Assembly: GCF_910589235.1 (NCBI RefSeq)
Contig: NC_060967.1
Coordinates: 1,042,501-1,106,500 of the forward strand
Source of the DNA: Vespa crabro
Taxonomy: Eukaryota > Arthropoda > Insecta > Hymenoptera > Vespidae
Length of the DNA: 64,000 bases
Direction of reading: 5' to 3'
A model generated the notes under the pieces. It did not search any database. It was not told the origin of the DNA and saw only the letters and a list, made by a program, of their open reading frames with translations. The translations under genes were made by a program, and so were the position numbers. Shown here one piece after another: positions 26,542-39,407 of the stretch; within the stretch, counting starts at the first letter, position 1; each line of letters starts with the position of its first letter.

Positions 26542-26571
26542 TTCGGTGGCCAGCTTCCCTTTCGACGCCAT
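26542..26571 (-). CDS. Probable first coding exon of unidentified gene
   Basis: On the minus strand an ATG in strong context (CAAGATGG) at 26571 opens ten codons, MASKGKLATE, ending exactly at GTAAGT, the consensus insect donor. The exon is GC-richer than its surroundings and sits next to the CpG-rich 26580-27560 region. The frame stays open upstream as far as another Met at 26637, so a longer N-terminus is possible. The rest of the gene would lie to the left, beyond a large intron. Ten residues do not let me name the family. Confidence 0.45.
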
Positions 26572-26579
26572 CTTGACAA

Positions 26580-26853
26580 CAACGATGGTCGCCGAGCAAA
26601 GATATTGTCGACTACCTGCTCCACGCGACGTACACACTCCCCTCTTTTTTCTGGTATTCTTCCTCTAATATCTTTCTCACTCTCTTTCTATCTCACTCTC
26701 ACTCTCACTCTTCCTGTCTCTTTCTCTCTCTTTTTCTCTCTTTCTCTAGTTTTGTCCTTTTTTACCAATTTTCAAAACCCTTGCGATTTAGTAAACGTCT
26801 ACGATTTTTTTTTAATTGCACAGGACGAAACACCTGTTGAAGCACTGATGAAA

Positions 26854-26886
<33 letters not shown>

Positions 26887-27560
26887 TAGACAGATAGACA
26901 AAAATACAAAGAAATATAAAGAGAAAGAGACAGAGAAATAGAGAGAAAGAAAAAAGAAAAAGTACTGCCTTCTTCTCTTCTAATTATTCTTTATTCTTCC
27001 ACTTCTTCTTCTCCTTCTTCTTCTTCTTCTTCTTCTTCTTCTTTTACTTTCTCACTCGATCGCCATTAAACATTATTAACACACACACGAGAGCAACACT
27101 TGTCTGGCCGAATCTTATTTAATTAAAAACTTCACAATAATCTCGAATATCCGAAAAATGAAATAAGTTTTTCTCTTTCGTAGATTTGACGATGACGATA
27201 CGATTCACAACACGCACGCCACGTGTTGACGTCAAGCCAGAGACCTTTTATAAACGATACTACGAAGAGGACGAAGATATCTCGAGATACTGAGCACTAT
27301 CGTTCCCCCACCATTATAATACCTTACTCGTTTTTAACGGACCGGCGGCAACACGCACTAAGTCCCTCTTTTCGTTCTGACTCGACTATCTTCGGTTCGG
27401 TTCGGTACGACTCGACTCCGATCGCCGATTCTAATAGGACGATGTACTTCTCCTCTCAGCCCCACTACATCCCTCCAGATCCCACATAACCTATCGCTAT
27501 TTCGCGCTTTCACTCATAGAAATTGGAGACCGCGCCGGCGCACTCGCGCCATCTCGCGCT
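26580..27560 (-). promoter_or_regulatory. CpG-rich promoter/5' UTR region
   Basis: Relative to the AT-rich surroundings, 27180-27560 is rich in CpG, with many CGG, GCGC and TCGA words. It contains a CACGTG E-box (27220-27225) directly followed by the palindrome TTGACGTCAA (27226-27235), a CRE core. The plus-strand frame over 27223-27489 has no recognisable domain and is probably incidental. The position, upstream of the minus-strand ATG at 26571, fits a promoter and 5' UTR. Simple repeats occupy 26640-26760 and 26860-27060. Confidence 0.4.
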
Positions 27561-27862
27561 AAACACTTTATTCACCATTGGCACGTTACGATATTCAAAT
27601 TTGATATAAATATATATGTATATATATATATATATTTTCTTTAAATAATAAAACACACGCGTACACACACATATATATATATATATATGTAGATCGTCCA
27701 ATAATGGATTACGTTTAATGATTATATATATATATATCGAGTATAAATATTTTATAAACAAGAACAATGATGAATTTAATGTTAGATTCAGGCTAATGAT
27801 ATACCTTATCCACTATGATTATTGGACAAGAAAAGTTGGTCGTCCTTTTTACTCTCTGTCTT

Positions 27863-27893
<31 letters not shown>

Positions 27894-28436
27894 TTCTTTC
27901 TCTTTCTTTCACTCGTTAGAAGAATCCGTTTTAATTTACGGCAAATTAACCTCCTCGAAGACTTATGCCCTCGTTGATCCCTACCATTTGATCCTACCAA
28001 AGAGACTTACAGATCTCTACACGAAATTTTCAAACAGAACAAAAAGATTGAGTATAAAGAATATATATATATATATATATGTATGTGTGTATATAAAAAC
28101 GATTAACTTAATTCTTTTTTTTTATAAAACTACAATACTTCGATTTTTATCGTTTAACCATCGGAACCGTTCGTTCGGCAACTATCGACTATTCTCGAAC
28201 CAATTCGGTAATCTTACCTACGACGTATATCAAATTATAAATTAATCGAAATATTTTCCGGAATATAAATCAATGGAAATACTTCAATATTTTCTATCAT
28301 AAATAAGTGTCTCGTTTTTTGTTTTGTTTTTTTTTTTTTTTCTTTTTATCACGAGAGTCCATAAATAAATTATCTGTCACAGGTGAGAAAAAAAGTTAAA
28401 AATTTTTTCGCGCGTAAAAGACGTACACAGAAAGAT

Positions 28437-28479
<43 letters not shown>

Positions 28480-28861
28480 TTGAGAGAAAGAGAAAGAGGA
28501 AAAATCCATCCATCGTTGTCATCCATCTTCGTTCCAGGTTTTTTGTTAAATTTTTTTATCTTTCTTTCTATATCTTTTTTTCTCGGTCCATTAAACGTGT
28601 AGTACCTCTTACGCTTCCGGCATTTTCTAGTTATTTTTTTGTTTATTTCTCTCTCTCTCTCTCTCTCTCTTTTTCTCTTTTTCTCTTTTTCTCTCTCACA
28701 TTTCAGTTGTACATTTTTGGTTTCGTATTTGGTATCACTTGATAAACGTTAAGGCATCTTTTTTGATGTCGTCGATATATCAATGGAATTTTTATTGTGC
28801 AAATACGTGCTATATAAAACGAGAAGTATGAAGAAATAAGAGAAAGAGAGAGAAAGTGAAT

Positions 28862-28901
<40 letters not shown>

Positions 28902-28930
28902 CGAAAGAGAAAAAAAGAGAATGAAAAAGA

Positions 28931-28961
<31 letters not shown>

Positions 28962-30011
28962 AAGAAAATGGTAGGTCTCTGTGGAGGTTTGTTTGAGCCA
29001 GTAAATCCATTTGGAGAGCTCGTGTCCAAGCTGACAAGAACGGAAAGGAATAGATAGATATTGTAGTAGACCTATCGTTCTAGTTCGAACGTTCAAAACT
29101 TCGCTCGTTATCCTCGATGTATGACGCCTACAATATGAACGGTAACTATGTTCACATGTATACATAAATACATACATACACACATACATACATATATGTA
29201 TATATTATATGCTACGTGCATCCGTCTCTATGGTATCCAACTGCATGTATGGTTCTATGTATATTCATCTGCATTTAATGGGCCTGTGTGTATTCAACTA
29301 TGTATGAGTCTCTCCGTATGTATGTTTGTGTGTATGTGTGTATCCTATATATATTAAACTTATTTGTAATACGTCTATGTGTATTATACCTTAGTATGTA
29401 TATGCCCATCCTGCTAAAGATATGTATATGCATAGTACGAACACGACGAATGCAGTTGCATCGTGCATCGTCGATGTTCTCCCCTGTAACAGGAGTTTGT
29501 TCTCGGCGAACGTCATCGAATCGAAATAATGTCAAGGACGAACCATAGTAACCAATCGTTACCAACGAACAAATTTGTAAACCGTTCTTCGTTCATGCAG
29601 AAAATACGCATTCTCGTTTGGATAATAAAAGAAATAACATACATGCATGCATTCATGTACGACGTACGTATGCATTATAAAAGGAAATAGAGATTATGTC
29701 GTTAAATCGATTAAAAGGACGTGTCAACAATTTATCCACTTTGATAAATCATAACTATTAATTCTATTTTCTATTCTATTAATCTTTTTTATTGATCGTA
29801 TTTCTTTTTAGTTACGAAATAGATATTTATATCGATCCTAAAATGCAATGCATCTTGGTAAATCGAATCCATTGGAGATAAATGAAAATATGCGTGAATA
29901 ACTTATATATATATATATATTATTCCTGCATACATACATATATACATATATAAATAAATATATATATACATACATAAATATATATGGATCCGTACATATA
30001 TATATACATGA

Positions 30012-30061
<50 letters not shown>

Positions 30062-30834
30062 TATTAAGACGATGTTGAGCGGACGTTGAAATAGATTACA
30101 TTGATCTAAAATGAAATACATACATACATATGCGAAAAGTCGATAAAACTAGCCACTGGATTTCCTGACTTAGCTCTACAAATAAATCAAAATCTGTCAG
30201 GTTCAACGATACGAATCTGCAATACGTAGATATATTTCATACGTTTTTCAAATTGTCGATATTTTATTAATAGATTTTTCTTTTCCTTTTCTTTATTCTT
30301 TTTTTTTTTTTTCATCATCGATAATCGACGCTTCTAAAGAATAAAGAAAAATAAATGAAATTGTTTAAGTATACGTACTTTCTTGAAATTTATATATATA
30401 AGTCTCTATTCGACGATATTTTAAGTTGAATATTTAAACGAAAGAAAAGAACTAAGATATTAAGAGGATGAAGAGGAGGAGGAGGAGGAGAAGAAGGAGG
30501 AAGTAAACTAGGTGAGGGATGAAATGGGGTGGAGATGGAGGAAACGACATCAGTTTCTTTATAAAATCGCTCGTAAATCTACGGATAACAATAGCTACGT
30601 TGTAAAATGTCGAGAAACAATAGCAATACCTTCGTGATAGACCGAGTTTCAATAAAATCATAGTTATTCTAATCCCGATAATGGCCGTAAATGATTTCAT
30701 GGAAAATACATTAACTTTTCTTTTTTAAGAAGATTTAAGGATAATATTATTTCAATTAAAATTAGAAAAATTCTTATTGCGCCTAAATGAATTAATAAAT
30801 AAACATCCTTTTTGATCTAATAATAATAATAATC

Positions 30835-30865
<31 letters not shown>

Positions 30866-32049
30866 TCTAACTATTAGTTTTATGTTTGTAATATCTGTTT
30901 TAATAATATTATAGCCATATCGTCTTGAACTATGATGATTAATGTCATAATGCCTTTTGTTAATCGAAGAAAGAGAGATAGAGAATCTTCATACTATGTC
31001 GCACAATACCAGTCTTTGATTTTAACACAATTTGCTGAAGTTGTTCGCAACGGTGGTTGGTTCAATGTCGTTGCTAGATATCCCTCTAAAGCTGGGCGAC
31101 CGGGCCGATCGATGTGCAGGGATGTGGGTCAGGCATACGCCCGAACCCCCAGGATTTTCATCTCGCTCCTTTCTCCAATGGTACATGTGTACCTAAACGT
31201 ATCTCTTTTTAATTCGCTCTTATTTATAACTTATGATCCTCCCTTATCATTTCTTTCATTTCCTTTCTTTTCCTTTGCTCGTCCTTTCCTTTCCCAATTT
31301 TTTTTTCTTTTGCATTTTTTCTTTTTCGCTTCCTTCTTTCCTTCCTTCTTTCTCTTTTTTTTTCTTTCTTTCTTTTTTTTTTTTTTTACGTCAACACGTC
31401 TATTTTTACGTCGCGATAACAACGATGATGTAAAGAGAAAAAAAAAAGAAAAAGATGAAGAAGATAATCGTAAAGGAAATCTTATTTGTCGTTATCGGCG
31501 ATATCGAATTATTTGAATTATTATCTGATTAAGGGATTAATTCCTTTTTTATCTTTTTTCTTTTTCTTTTTTTTTCTTTTTTTTTTTTTCTCTCGAAAAA
31601 AATGGCCATGAGCGCAAACAAACAAGAAGAAAAAGGAAAGAGCAAGGGAACAATTGAAGGAGGGAAATATGATTGTACACGCGTTAATTCGAATTAATAA
31701 TATTTATAGGATGTTATTTCAATACGAATTAGATTACAATAGATTTTCCCAATGAAAAATAAGAGAGAGAGACTATTAAAATCGAAAAATATATCTAGTC
31801 CTTTTCTCCTAGCTGTTTCCTTCCTCTCTTTGCTGAATCGATCCATGACACATATGTATGCATGTGTGCATGTACGTACGTATGTATGTATGCATGTATG
31901 CATTCATGTACGGCTGTCTCTCTGAACAATATCGTATCACATTCTCGATGAATTTTAACGATTAAATTGCATACAACTATTTCTCATATATGACTAATTC
32001 GTTATTTTGATCATTAACGTATAACAATAATAATTATTACAACAATAAT

Positions 32050-32095
<46 letters not shown>

Positions 32096-32127
32096 GTTAG
32101 TAAGCTTAATTATACGTATAAAAAACA
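27561..32127. other. Intergenic, microsatellite-rich
   Basis: No gene recognised. (AT)n, (GA)n, (TC)n and TATG-type repeats alternate with unique islands at about 27930-28030, 28970-29130, 29440-29580 and 31020-31180. The 31020-31180 island is CpG-rich; its plus frame has no recognisable domain. At 28940-29040 the minus strand has a good acceptor-like TTCTTGTCAG but no donor before a long pyrimidine run, so I did not call an exon. Confidence 0.55.
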
Positions 32128-32911
32128 TTATCCATAATGTTTTGAATTGATTTTTCCTTCAATTACAAAGCAAACTTGGGTATTCTTATTTTCGTCGAGA
32201 AGAGAGAATTCAATGCTCAATCTTATATTTGGATAGCTTTCCAAGATAGGCATTGATATTGTATAAGTGACCAATTCTCCTTTTTCCAAAGGACATTCGC
32301 CGTTTATTAAATCCTTGCATCCTTCTGGACGTGGATATTCATATTCCGTAGAAATACCCAATATCGTTACTATGACTTTTGGTTTTAAGGTAGCAGTATC
32401 GTTAGCTATAAACAGTGTGTATGTATATCATTATATATATATATATATAAACGAAATAGAGATAACTTATAAATCAGATCGTTAAAATATTTATTTTTTA
32501 TCGATAATAACTAGTTATTAATTAATTAATTATTAATTACGATTAATACTTATTATTGATACTCACTAACTGTAAAGTCCCATTGCGCTTTTATATCAGT
32601 ACCTTTGATAAATGAACAAGGTAATTTATCACAACCTTCGATTTTTAATTCGTTAGGTTCAGGTAATCCACCCTCGCATTTATAAAATTCAGTTTGCACG
32701 GACGAGCCAATGTAAAATGCAAGCAAAATGTAAACTGTACAGTAAATATGAAAATGAAAATGAACCTTTTATCAACGTTATAAATAAATAAATAAACAAA
32801 ATATATACACATATATATATATTTATATATGATTTAATTTGTTTAACAATAAAAATAATTATGGAATAAAATTTAATCAATATGAGATTTACCAAAAGTG
32901 AGAAGAGCCAT
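32128..32911 (-). CDS. NPC2/MD-2-related lipid-recognition secreted protein
   Basis: Three exons on the minus strand: 32893-32911, 32567-32734 and 32128-32405, all GT-AG, joining to 154 residues. Residues 1 to about 20 form a hydrophobic signal peptide (MALLTFVYILLAFY...). The mature part is a single ML domain of the usual length, with six cysteines at 26, 41, 46, 92, 100 and 141 in the NPC2 pattern, YKCEGG near the start and CPLEKGE in the middle. NPC2 proteins bind sterols or other lipids in lysosomes or outside the cell; insects have several, some acting in sterol supply, others in immunity or chemosensation, and I cannot choose between these. The tiny 19-base first exon carries only the start of the signal peptide. 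It is transcribed in the same direction as the shroud-like gene 600 bases upstream. Confidence 0.9.
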
Positions 32912-33499
32912 TGTGATGAATTTGACGAATACGATTTCTTGTTGAATGACTACAATCTTTAACCAAGACAGTATTTATTGCTCCCTAATATCTAATCAAA
33001 CAACTGTTTACAAAAAGATAAGCTCTCATTCGTTTCAAACACTCGAAATGCTCACCTGTGCTTGACCAGCTGTGAACATTTTTATTGACATAAAAAACAT
33101 TTTATCTAATAAATCCACGAGGATGTATCAATGAATTTTACTGACAAAAGTAATTAATTATTTACGTAATAGTCATTCTATTTTCCTCATATATATATAT
33201 ATTATATCTGTAATAGTATACTTGAAAAAGAAATTATAAAAAAAGAGAAAATAAAAATAAAGAAAATAAAAAGGAACATAAAACTGTAGCTAATTGTTGC
33301 ATTAAAAAAAAAAACAAAAAGATGCAAACATATAGAGCGTACATAAGTTTTATTTAAGAAAAATTCAATCTGTTAAAATATTGAAGATATGTACACATAC
33401 ACATTTATATATATATATATTTCTATGAAAAATATAGACAAACAATTTATTGGAATAAAAAATAAAAAAAAAAAGAAAAGATACTTTCTCTTTCTTATG
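32912..33499. other. Intergenic spacer between NPC2-like and shroud-like genes
   Basis: This 588-base AT-rich spacer must hold the promoter and 5' UTR of the NPC2-like gene and the 3' UTR of the shroud-like gene. A minus-strand AATAAA (TTTATT at 33446-33451) lies about 50 bases after the shroud-like stop and is its likely poly(A) signal. I see no clear TATA box. Confidence 0.6.
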
Positions 33500-33751
33500 C
33501 TATAAATCTTTTTCTAACAAACTAAAATCCTTAGCGATCTGCTCAAAAATCGGGCCCTTTGAACTATCGACCTCAAACCCCTTATCAATGTTCTTTTCTT
33601 TCCAATTCGGTAATTTTACAAATGATTCGGTCAATCGATCACGTATGTAATAGGGTGTGATTTTAAATAATGTATAATAGAAACAATATCTCCAAGGCTC
33701 GCATCTGTAAAGATAATAATTGAAAAATAATAATTCCATCTTTAAATGTTC

Positions 33752-33804
<53 letters not shown>

Positions 33805-34486
33805 AGAGAGAGAGAAAAGAAAAAAGACAAAGAAAAAAGAAAGAGCTGATAAGAAAAATAAAATAAAACTAGGATTATTAATAACGGACCAATGAAAAAG
33901 AAAGGGAAAAAAAGAAAAAAAAAAAGAAAAAAAAAGAAAAAGATATTTTATCGTTATCTATATAAATTCTTTCAAAATTTTACTAGACAATACTTTAATT
34001 ATTAACTTTCAATCGAGTGCTTGTCCCATTTTATTCCATCTTCGAATCAACACCATCTGAAGTGCCGTTTATCAAATAACAAGTAACGATCAAAGATCAT
34101 ATCTCGTTTAACTTTTTTTTAAAAGAAAGAAAATATCGTTACACGATGTATACAAAACGTGTTAGGAAAAAAAAAAAAAAAAAAAAAAAAAGAAAATAAT
34201 TATTACAAGACTCACTTATAAACCGACGAGGGATATCTGTCCAATAATGCTCCCTCGAATTTTTCATAAATCCTTGGATTCTCGACGGCTTTGGGCGTGA
34301 CCTTACAAGCCAATGGTTCAAAATATTTCGCATATCGATCAAAATAATCCTTATAGAAATGTCTTGCATCTAATGTCATAGATTCTTTCATCGCATCGAA
34401 ACATTCCGATTGTTTGGCCAAAATATTACTCTCTTGGGTGAAGGATCCTACGGGGGGGAAAAAAAATAGAAGGAAAAAAAAATAGA

Positions 34487-34521
<35 letters not shown>

Positions 34522-35209
34522 ACAAAATAAAAAGGAATAATAAACGTAGATAAACAATAAATGCAGATATAGAACGAATGAAAAACGACGCAACTTTGTT
34601 CTCGATGCAATTGAAACAAGAAAGAAAGAAAAAAAGAAAAATGATAAGATAAGCAAGTGTTAATCTTCTTCTTTCATTTTCTTTTCTTTTTTTCTTTTTC
34701 AAGAAAAAAAAAAACAAAAAGAAGAGAGAAAAAGAAAAAAATGTAACAGACCAGGTACAAAGGTAACAACGTCGATGCCGTATTTCTTTAATTCTACCCT
34801 GATGGCCGTGGCCCAAGCATTGATCGCGGCCTTTGTCGCGCTGTAGGCCGCTACTCCGGGTAATGGTTCGCTCGCGCAATGGCTCGAGACAACGACAATC
34901 CTTGTTGAATCCCTTCGGATGAGCGGCATCAATTGATGCGTGATCTTCATCGTTCCAAGAAAATTCACCTCCAATTGATGTTTCATCTGATCCTTGGTTT
35001 GCCATTCGAATTCGCCGAATATCATAACGCCCGCATTGTTCACCAACGCTTTCAAGGCTGAAACGAAGAGGTAAAAGACAAAAAAAAAAAGGAAAAAAAA
35101 TGGGAGGTGGTGGGATGAAAAAAATTGTAAAGAAAAACGAAAAGAATAGGAAGAATCAAAAGAAAAAATGTACGCATGCGCATACGTCATCTTTCTTACG
35201 TAATCCTCG

Positions 35210-35249
<40 letters not shown>

Positions 35250-35591
35250 AAAAACAAATATATGAAATTTACTATATCTCTTTTCGTTGAGTAATAGGCG
35301 TACGTCATCGTAAAATTGTTCAATGCTCTTTTCGTTTGTAATATCGAGTGGTAATACAATGATTCCCTTCTTCTTTAATAATTCAGCACCCTGACCGTTT
35401 TCGTCTAAAACGCTGGCTATAACGGTGGCACCAAGATATTGACAATGCAATGCTAAACTATAACCAAGTCCCGAATCACATCCTGTAACTATAACTACCT
35501 TACTTGTATCGAGCATATGACGAGACCCATAACGTTTCTGTAAACATGCGCTACCTGTTGATAAAAAATTTACATATATTATTTTAATCAA

Positions 35592-35663
<72 letters not shown>

Positions 35664-36189
35664 TTTCTTTAATTATTAAACAATCGGTAGAATCAGTACA
35701 AATTTCGATAGAAATCTTCTATGAAACTGATAACACTTCATTAATCACATTTAATTTTATGAAATAACAAAAAAAAAAAAAAAAAAAGAAATAAAAACTA
35801 CCAATTCATATATTTCAATTATAATTACAATATATCATATCATTAATTCAGAAATATTCGTTCATTAGAAATATTAATTTTTTTCTATTTTTTTTTTTTT
35901 TTTAAACGTATTATTCGATCATTTAATGATTAATATTTGTTTCGATGATAATCAATATCTGGCATTGATTAATGGTCTTTCGTTCTTTCGTAGATTTTCT
36001 TCCTTCTTCTTTTTTTTTTTTTTATTTTTATTTTTTCTACTACGTAGATCAGCCTAGGTCAGTCTGACGATAATAAATATGATTTTAAAGTGTTATACTG
36101 TTTCAAAAGGAATCAATAATATTTCTAATATAATATTTAATCATATTTAATCGAATCATATCAAAATAACACACACACGCACAGACACA

Positions 36190-36238
<49 letters not shown>

Positions 36239-36421
36239 TGTATACCGTTAACCTTAATGAAAATTCAAAGTACAAAGGCATAGCTCACCAAAGGAACACA
36301 ATGAAATCAAGGTAGCCAACCGTTTATTCGTGGTGTAACAGGAATACAATAACCCAGCCGTACTGGTAACACCGACGATCAATATCATCGAATGTTTCCT
36401 GACCCAAGCTGACAAATCCAT
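33500..36421 (-). CDS. sro: Shroud-like short-chain dehydrogenase/reductase
   Basis: Five minus-strand exons (36289-36421, 35273-35554, 34752-35057, 34216-34447, 33500-33704) join in phase to 385 residues. An N-terminal membrane anchor (about residues 11-30, followed by NKR) precedes a classical SDR domain: cofactor motif TGCDSGLG at 68-75, NNAG at 145-148, Asn170, and catalytic Ser197, Tyr210, Lys214 (YSATK). GEFEWQ after NNAG and SSHC at the active site are, as I recall, typical of shroud/Non-molting glossy rather than of related retinol or 17-beta-hydroxysteroid dehydrogenases. In flies and moths shroud acts in the 'black box' steps of ecdysteroid synthesis, after 7-dehydrocholesterol. The exon 2 donor was set by phase, giving NEKRYTLKALVNNAG. 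Introns carry a 46-base A run (33755-33800) and a long (AT)n (35598-35656). A different BDH/HSD17B-type SDR is the main alternative. Confidence 0.85.
33755..33800. repeat. Poly-A run of about 46 bases
   Basis: Pure A on the plus strand, thus poly-T in the sense direction of the shroud-like gene, inside its last intron a little upstream of the exon 5 acceptor. The length may be inexact because sequencing slips on such runs. Confidence 0.85.
35598..35656. repeat. (AT)n microsatellite in shroud-like intron 1
   Basis: About 29 AT units just upstream (in transcript terms) of exon 2 of the shroud-like gene. Confidence 0.9.
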
Positions 36422-36704
36422 TTTCAATTTGGCGCGTGTTTATGTTCCACGAAGTAACAACTTCCGGAAAAAGCTTCTTCCCTTTCCGTTCGATCTTCTC
36501 TACTTATTTTTCTTTTTTTTTTTTCTTTTGTTGTTTCACCGTTTATCTTTCCACTTGTAATATCTATCGTAAAAATCAGCTCATAAATTCTGAAAAGAAA
36601 AAGAAAAAAGAAAATAAATGAAAAAAAGAAAAAAGAAAAGAAAAGAAAAAAGAAAGAAACTTTAGAAGATCGAAATAATGAATAGTAAATAATAAACAAC
36701 AACA

Positions 36705-36764
<60 letters not shown>

Positions 36765-37675
36765 TCTTTTTCATTCCTTACAACGAAAAAGAATACGATA
36801 TGAAAAAGTGTTGTCTGCACGAAAAAGAAAACAAACTTGAAGTAACCAGGTTGTAACTCGAATGAGAATATACTATTACACTTTAGAAAGGTCTTAATAA
36901 ACTATGAAAAGTCGTAGTTATATATAGATCGTGGAAAATAAAGATTCCATGTGTTTTCATAATAAATGAAAAACGTCGTATACCTTTGTATCCTTTTAAC
37001 GAAACGAGCACGCATCGATCGATCGTTCACGCATGCGCGAAAGACATTCTCTGTGATCTCCAAATAATCAATGAACAATGATTTCAAACTTGTATCCGTC
37101 TTCGTTCCAATTCTATAAGGCCATAAATAAAATGAAAGATAAAAAGAAAGTAAAATCGATTATCCCCACTCTACTTACGTTACCCTGAACATTCTTTTTT
37201 CAAAATATATACATACGAGAGCTACGGAGAACGAGAAGGCACGTCCGCCATGATCCAACATGGCCATGACGCGCTATTTTTGAATTCAAATTACCTCACC
37301 TTCGACTTCCGTTTCGTCGTTATAGGATGTCCTGTATAAATCGTGTGCTATATACGTTTCTCGAAGTTAAAAATGACTTTCTCTGTTCTTTTTTTTTTTT
37401 TTTTGTTCTTTTTCTTTTTCTTTTTTTTTCTTCTTCTCTTTTTCACTCGATCAAAATAAATCTTTTTAAATTGTGGATCGGACCCGGAGACGAATAAATC
37501 GATATTGTGACCGATACTCCGATGTAACTTCGCACAATAACTACGATCTACAAGCATCCCTGCCATTATGTATAATTCATTTATGTAAATGGGCGAGATC
37601 TCTTACAAAGAATTTTCCATGATGTATTTGAATAAGATTTTACTTGCAATGAGGCAAGAAACTTATGACAAAATT

Positions 37676-37725
<50 letters not shown>

Positions 37726-38041
37726 CTCGCTCTCTCTGTTTTTCGTATAATTTCTTTCTAACAATATATAATGATATTACAGATGGAGTGGTGTACTGGT
37801 ATAATGATAAATATAATCAAATATTAATCCTTCGTAGATATTATCATTTGATATTTTATAAATTCGTACAATTTTCGTTTAATTAACTGAAATATACAAC
37901 TTAATCGTACAGCCTAAATTACATAAAAATCAACAAACGTTAGAGCTAGGAGTATACTGTACACAGTTTCATACATTTGCACATTTCTTTCGTGTACATA
38001 ATATTCGCTTTTTATATTTTATAATATTTTCTTATATATGC

Positions 38042-38074
<33 letters not shown>

Positions 38075-38185
38075 TCTCTCCCTCTCTCTCATTAGCTTTA
38101 TTTTCTCATACTCCCACATAGTCTTTATTATTTGTGTTATGACTTATACCATATTCGCACTTATACCATATATGCATTCTATTTA
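36422..38185. other. Upstream region of shroud-like gene and 3' flank of ZFPL1
   Basis: The spacer holds (TAA)n at 36704-36763, (TC)n at 37676-37738 and 38042-38090, and unique CpG-containing sequence at 36990-37100 and 37220-37330 that could be the promoter of the shroud-like gene. A minus frame starting at 37566 with MAGMLVDRSYCAKL runs about 42 non-repetitive residues before entering a poly-Lys repeat; I do not recognise it and do not call it a gene. Minus-strand AATAAA signals for ZFPL1 are seen as TTTATT at 38124-38129 and 38097-38102. Confidence 0.55.
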
Positions 38186-39407
38186 TTACATACCAAACTT
38201 TTCATCTTGAACCTTAACATGTGGATTAACTAGTACACTGTAACTTGGATCTCCTTCGGTAGACATTCTTCCTAACCAAGAAAGAAGGACGAGAATGATA
38301 CAGAACGCTGTTATACCAGCAAAGATTAGCATGATGTATCTCTTGTGTATAGAACCTGTTGTACTCCTTCGTCTTACGGGTGGCCTTGAAATTAATTTCC
38401 ACCACCTTAAGAACCATTCAATAGCTGACTTTCTTTGATATTTATTTTCATCGTGATCGAAAGTCATATCTTTCGGGTCATCGTAAGCTTCACATACTTT
38501 TTTTGACATTTGATTAGTCAGTGACATGGACGTTTCTATATTTACTACAGAATATGGTGGCCCGACTTTTTGATTGTTTAAATGATCATTACTTATATTA
38601 GAATTGATGGAACTAACGTTACTATTATTACGAGGTGTGACTACAGTAGGTGCAGAAGTGGTCATAGTATGATTGTGATAGGAATATGTTTCCAAAGCCG
38701 ATGAAACATGTTCCGGTTCTGGTTTTTGTTCTCTGTCTTCGCTGAGCTATAAAATGGAAAATAAATTATTAAATATATTTATGTGAATATCTTATTCATA
38801 CAATTATTCATAAAATATTTACCAATGGTAAGCCTAAACCAGCACGTGCCCAATTGACACCTGCTAATTTTTCTCTTAAAACATCCGCTACAGGTGATAC
38901 TAATTTTGGTTGTGGAAAAATGCAAGTTCTACAAGATGGACAAGTATAACCAGCTGGTGCTGTTGTGGCAGGTAATTCTCTAGCATATCTGTCTAGACAT
39001 GCCCAATGATACATGTGATAACAAGTTAATCGAACACAATCTCCATCGCTTAAATTTCCAGAACATAATATACAAACTGGACTGTAGTCATGATCATGAA
39101 GCCATAAAAGATATGATTGCACTATACACTGTAAAATATAATATAACGTGTCATTGAATTAAATCAATACAATGATAAAATAAAATTAAATTATGTCAAA
39201 TCCAATGAAATTTTGTATACCTAACCTATAAACGAATTTATCGTTAATAAATATATTTGTTGCAATCTCTTAAATCGTAAAGAAATATTATTTTTATTAA
39301 TATACCTTTGGATGATTAGTAACCATACAATGTTCGCAAACATTGACGCGATGTTCAAAACAAAACTGGGTTGTTACTATTCGTTTTGGACACTTGCACA
39401 AACCCAT
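38186..39407 (-). CDS. ZFPL1: Zinc finger protein-like 1 (cis-Golgi RING-type membrane protein)
   Basis: Three exons (39306-39407, 38823-39128, 38186-38746) join in phase 0 to 322 residues; human ZFPL1 is about 310. The N-terminus MGLCKCPKR...FCFEHRVNVCEHC is the hallmark B-box-like zinc finger (residues 4-27). A RING-like domain follows, with Cys53, Cys56, Cys70, His72, His75, Cys78, Cys97 and Cys100 and the conserved TAPAGYTCPSC. Next is NWARAGLGLPL, a Ser/Asn-rich low-complexity linker, and one transmembrane helix at about 273-295 before a short tail with NPHVKV. In animals the protein sits in the cis-Golgi membrane and helps keep Golgi structure through GM130. It is divergent from mRpS18A, with 418 bases between the start codons. 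Confidence 0.95.

Noticed and set aside
28940..29040. Minus-strand acceptor TTCTTGTCAG followed by coding-like sequence
   Set aside because: No donor or stop before a long pyrimidine tract; both frames run into repeats. Not enough for an exon.
30932..31433. Plus frame with RNGGWFNVVARYPSKAGRPG
   Set aside because: No recognisable family; its second half is a pyrimidine run. It may be an untranslated or regulatory CpG island.
37348..37566. Minus frame MAGMLVDRSYCAKLHRSIGHN
   Set aside because: About 42 plausible residues then poly-Lys from a repeat; no donor that would rescue it and no known family. Left as unrecognised.
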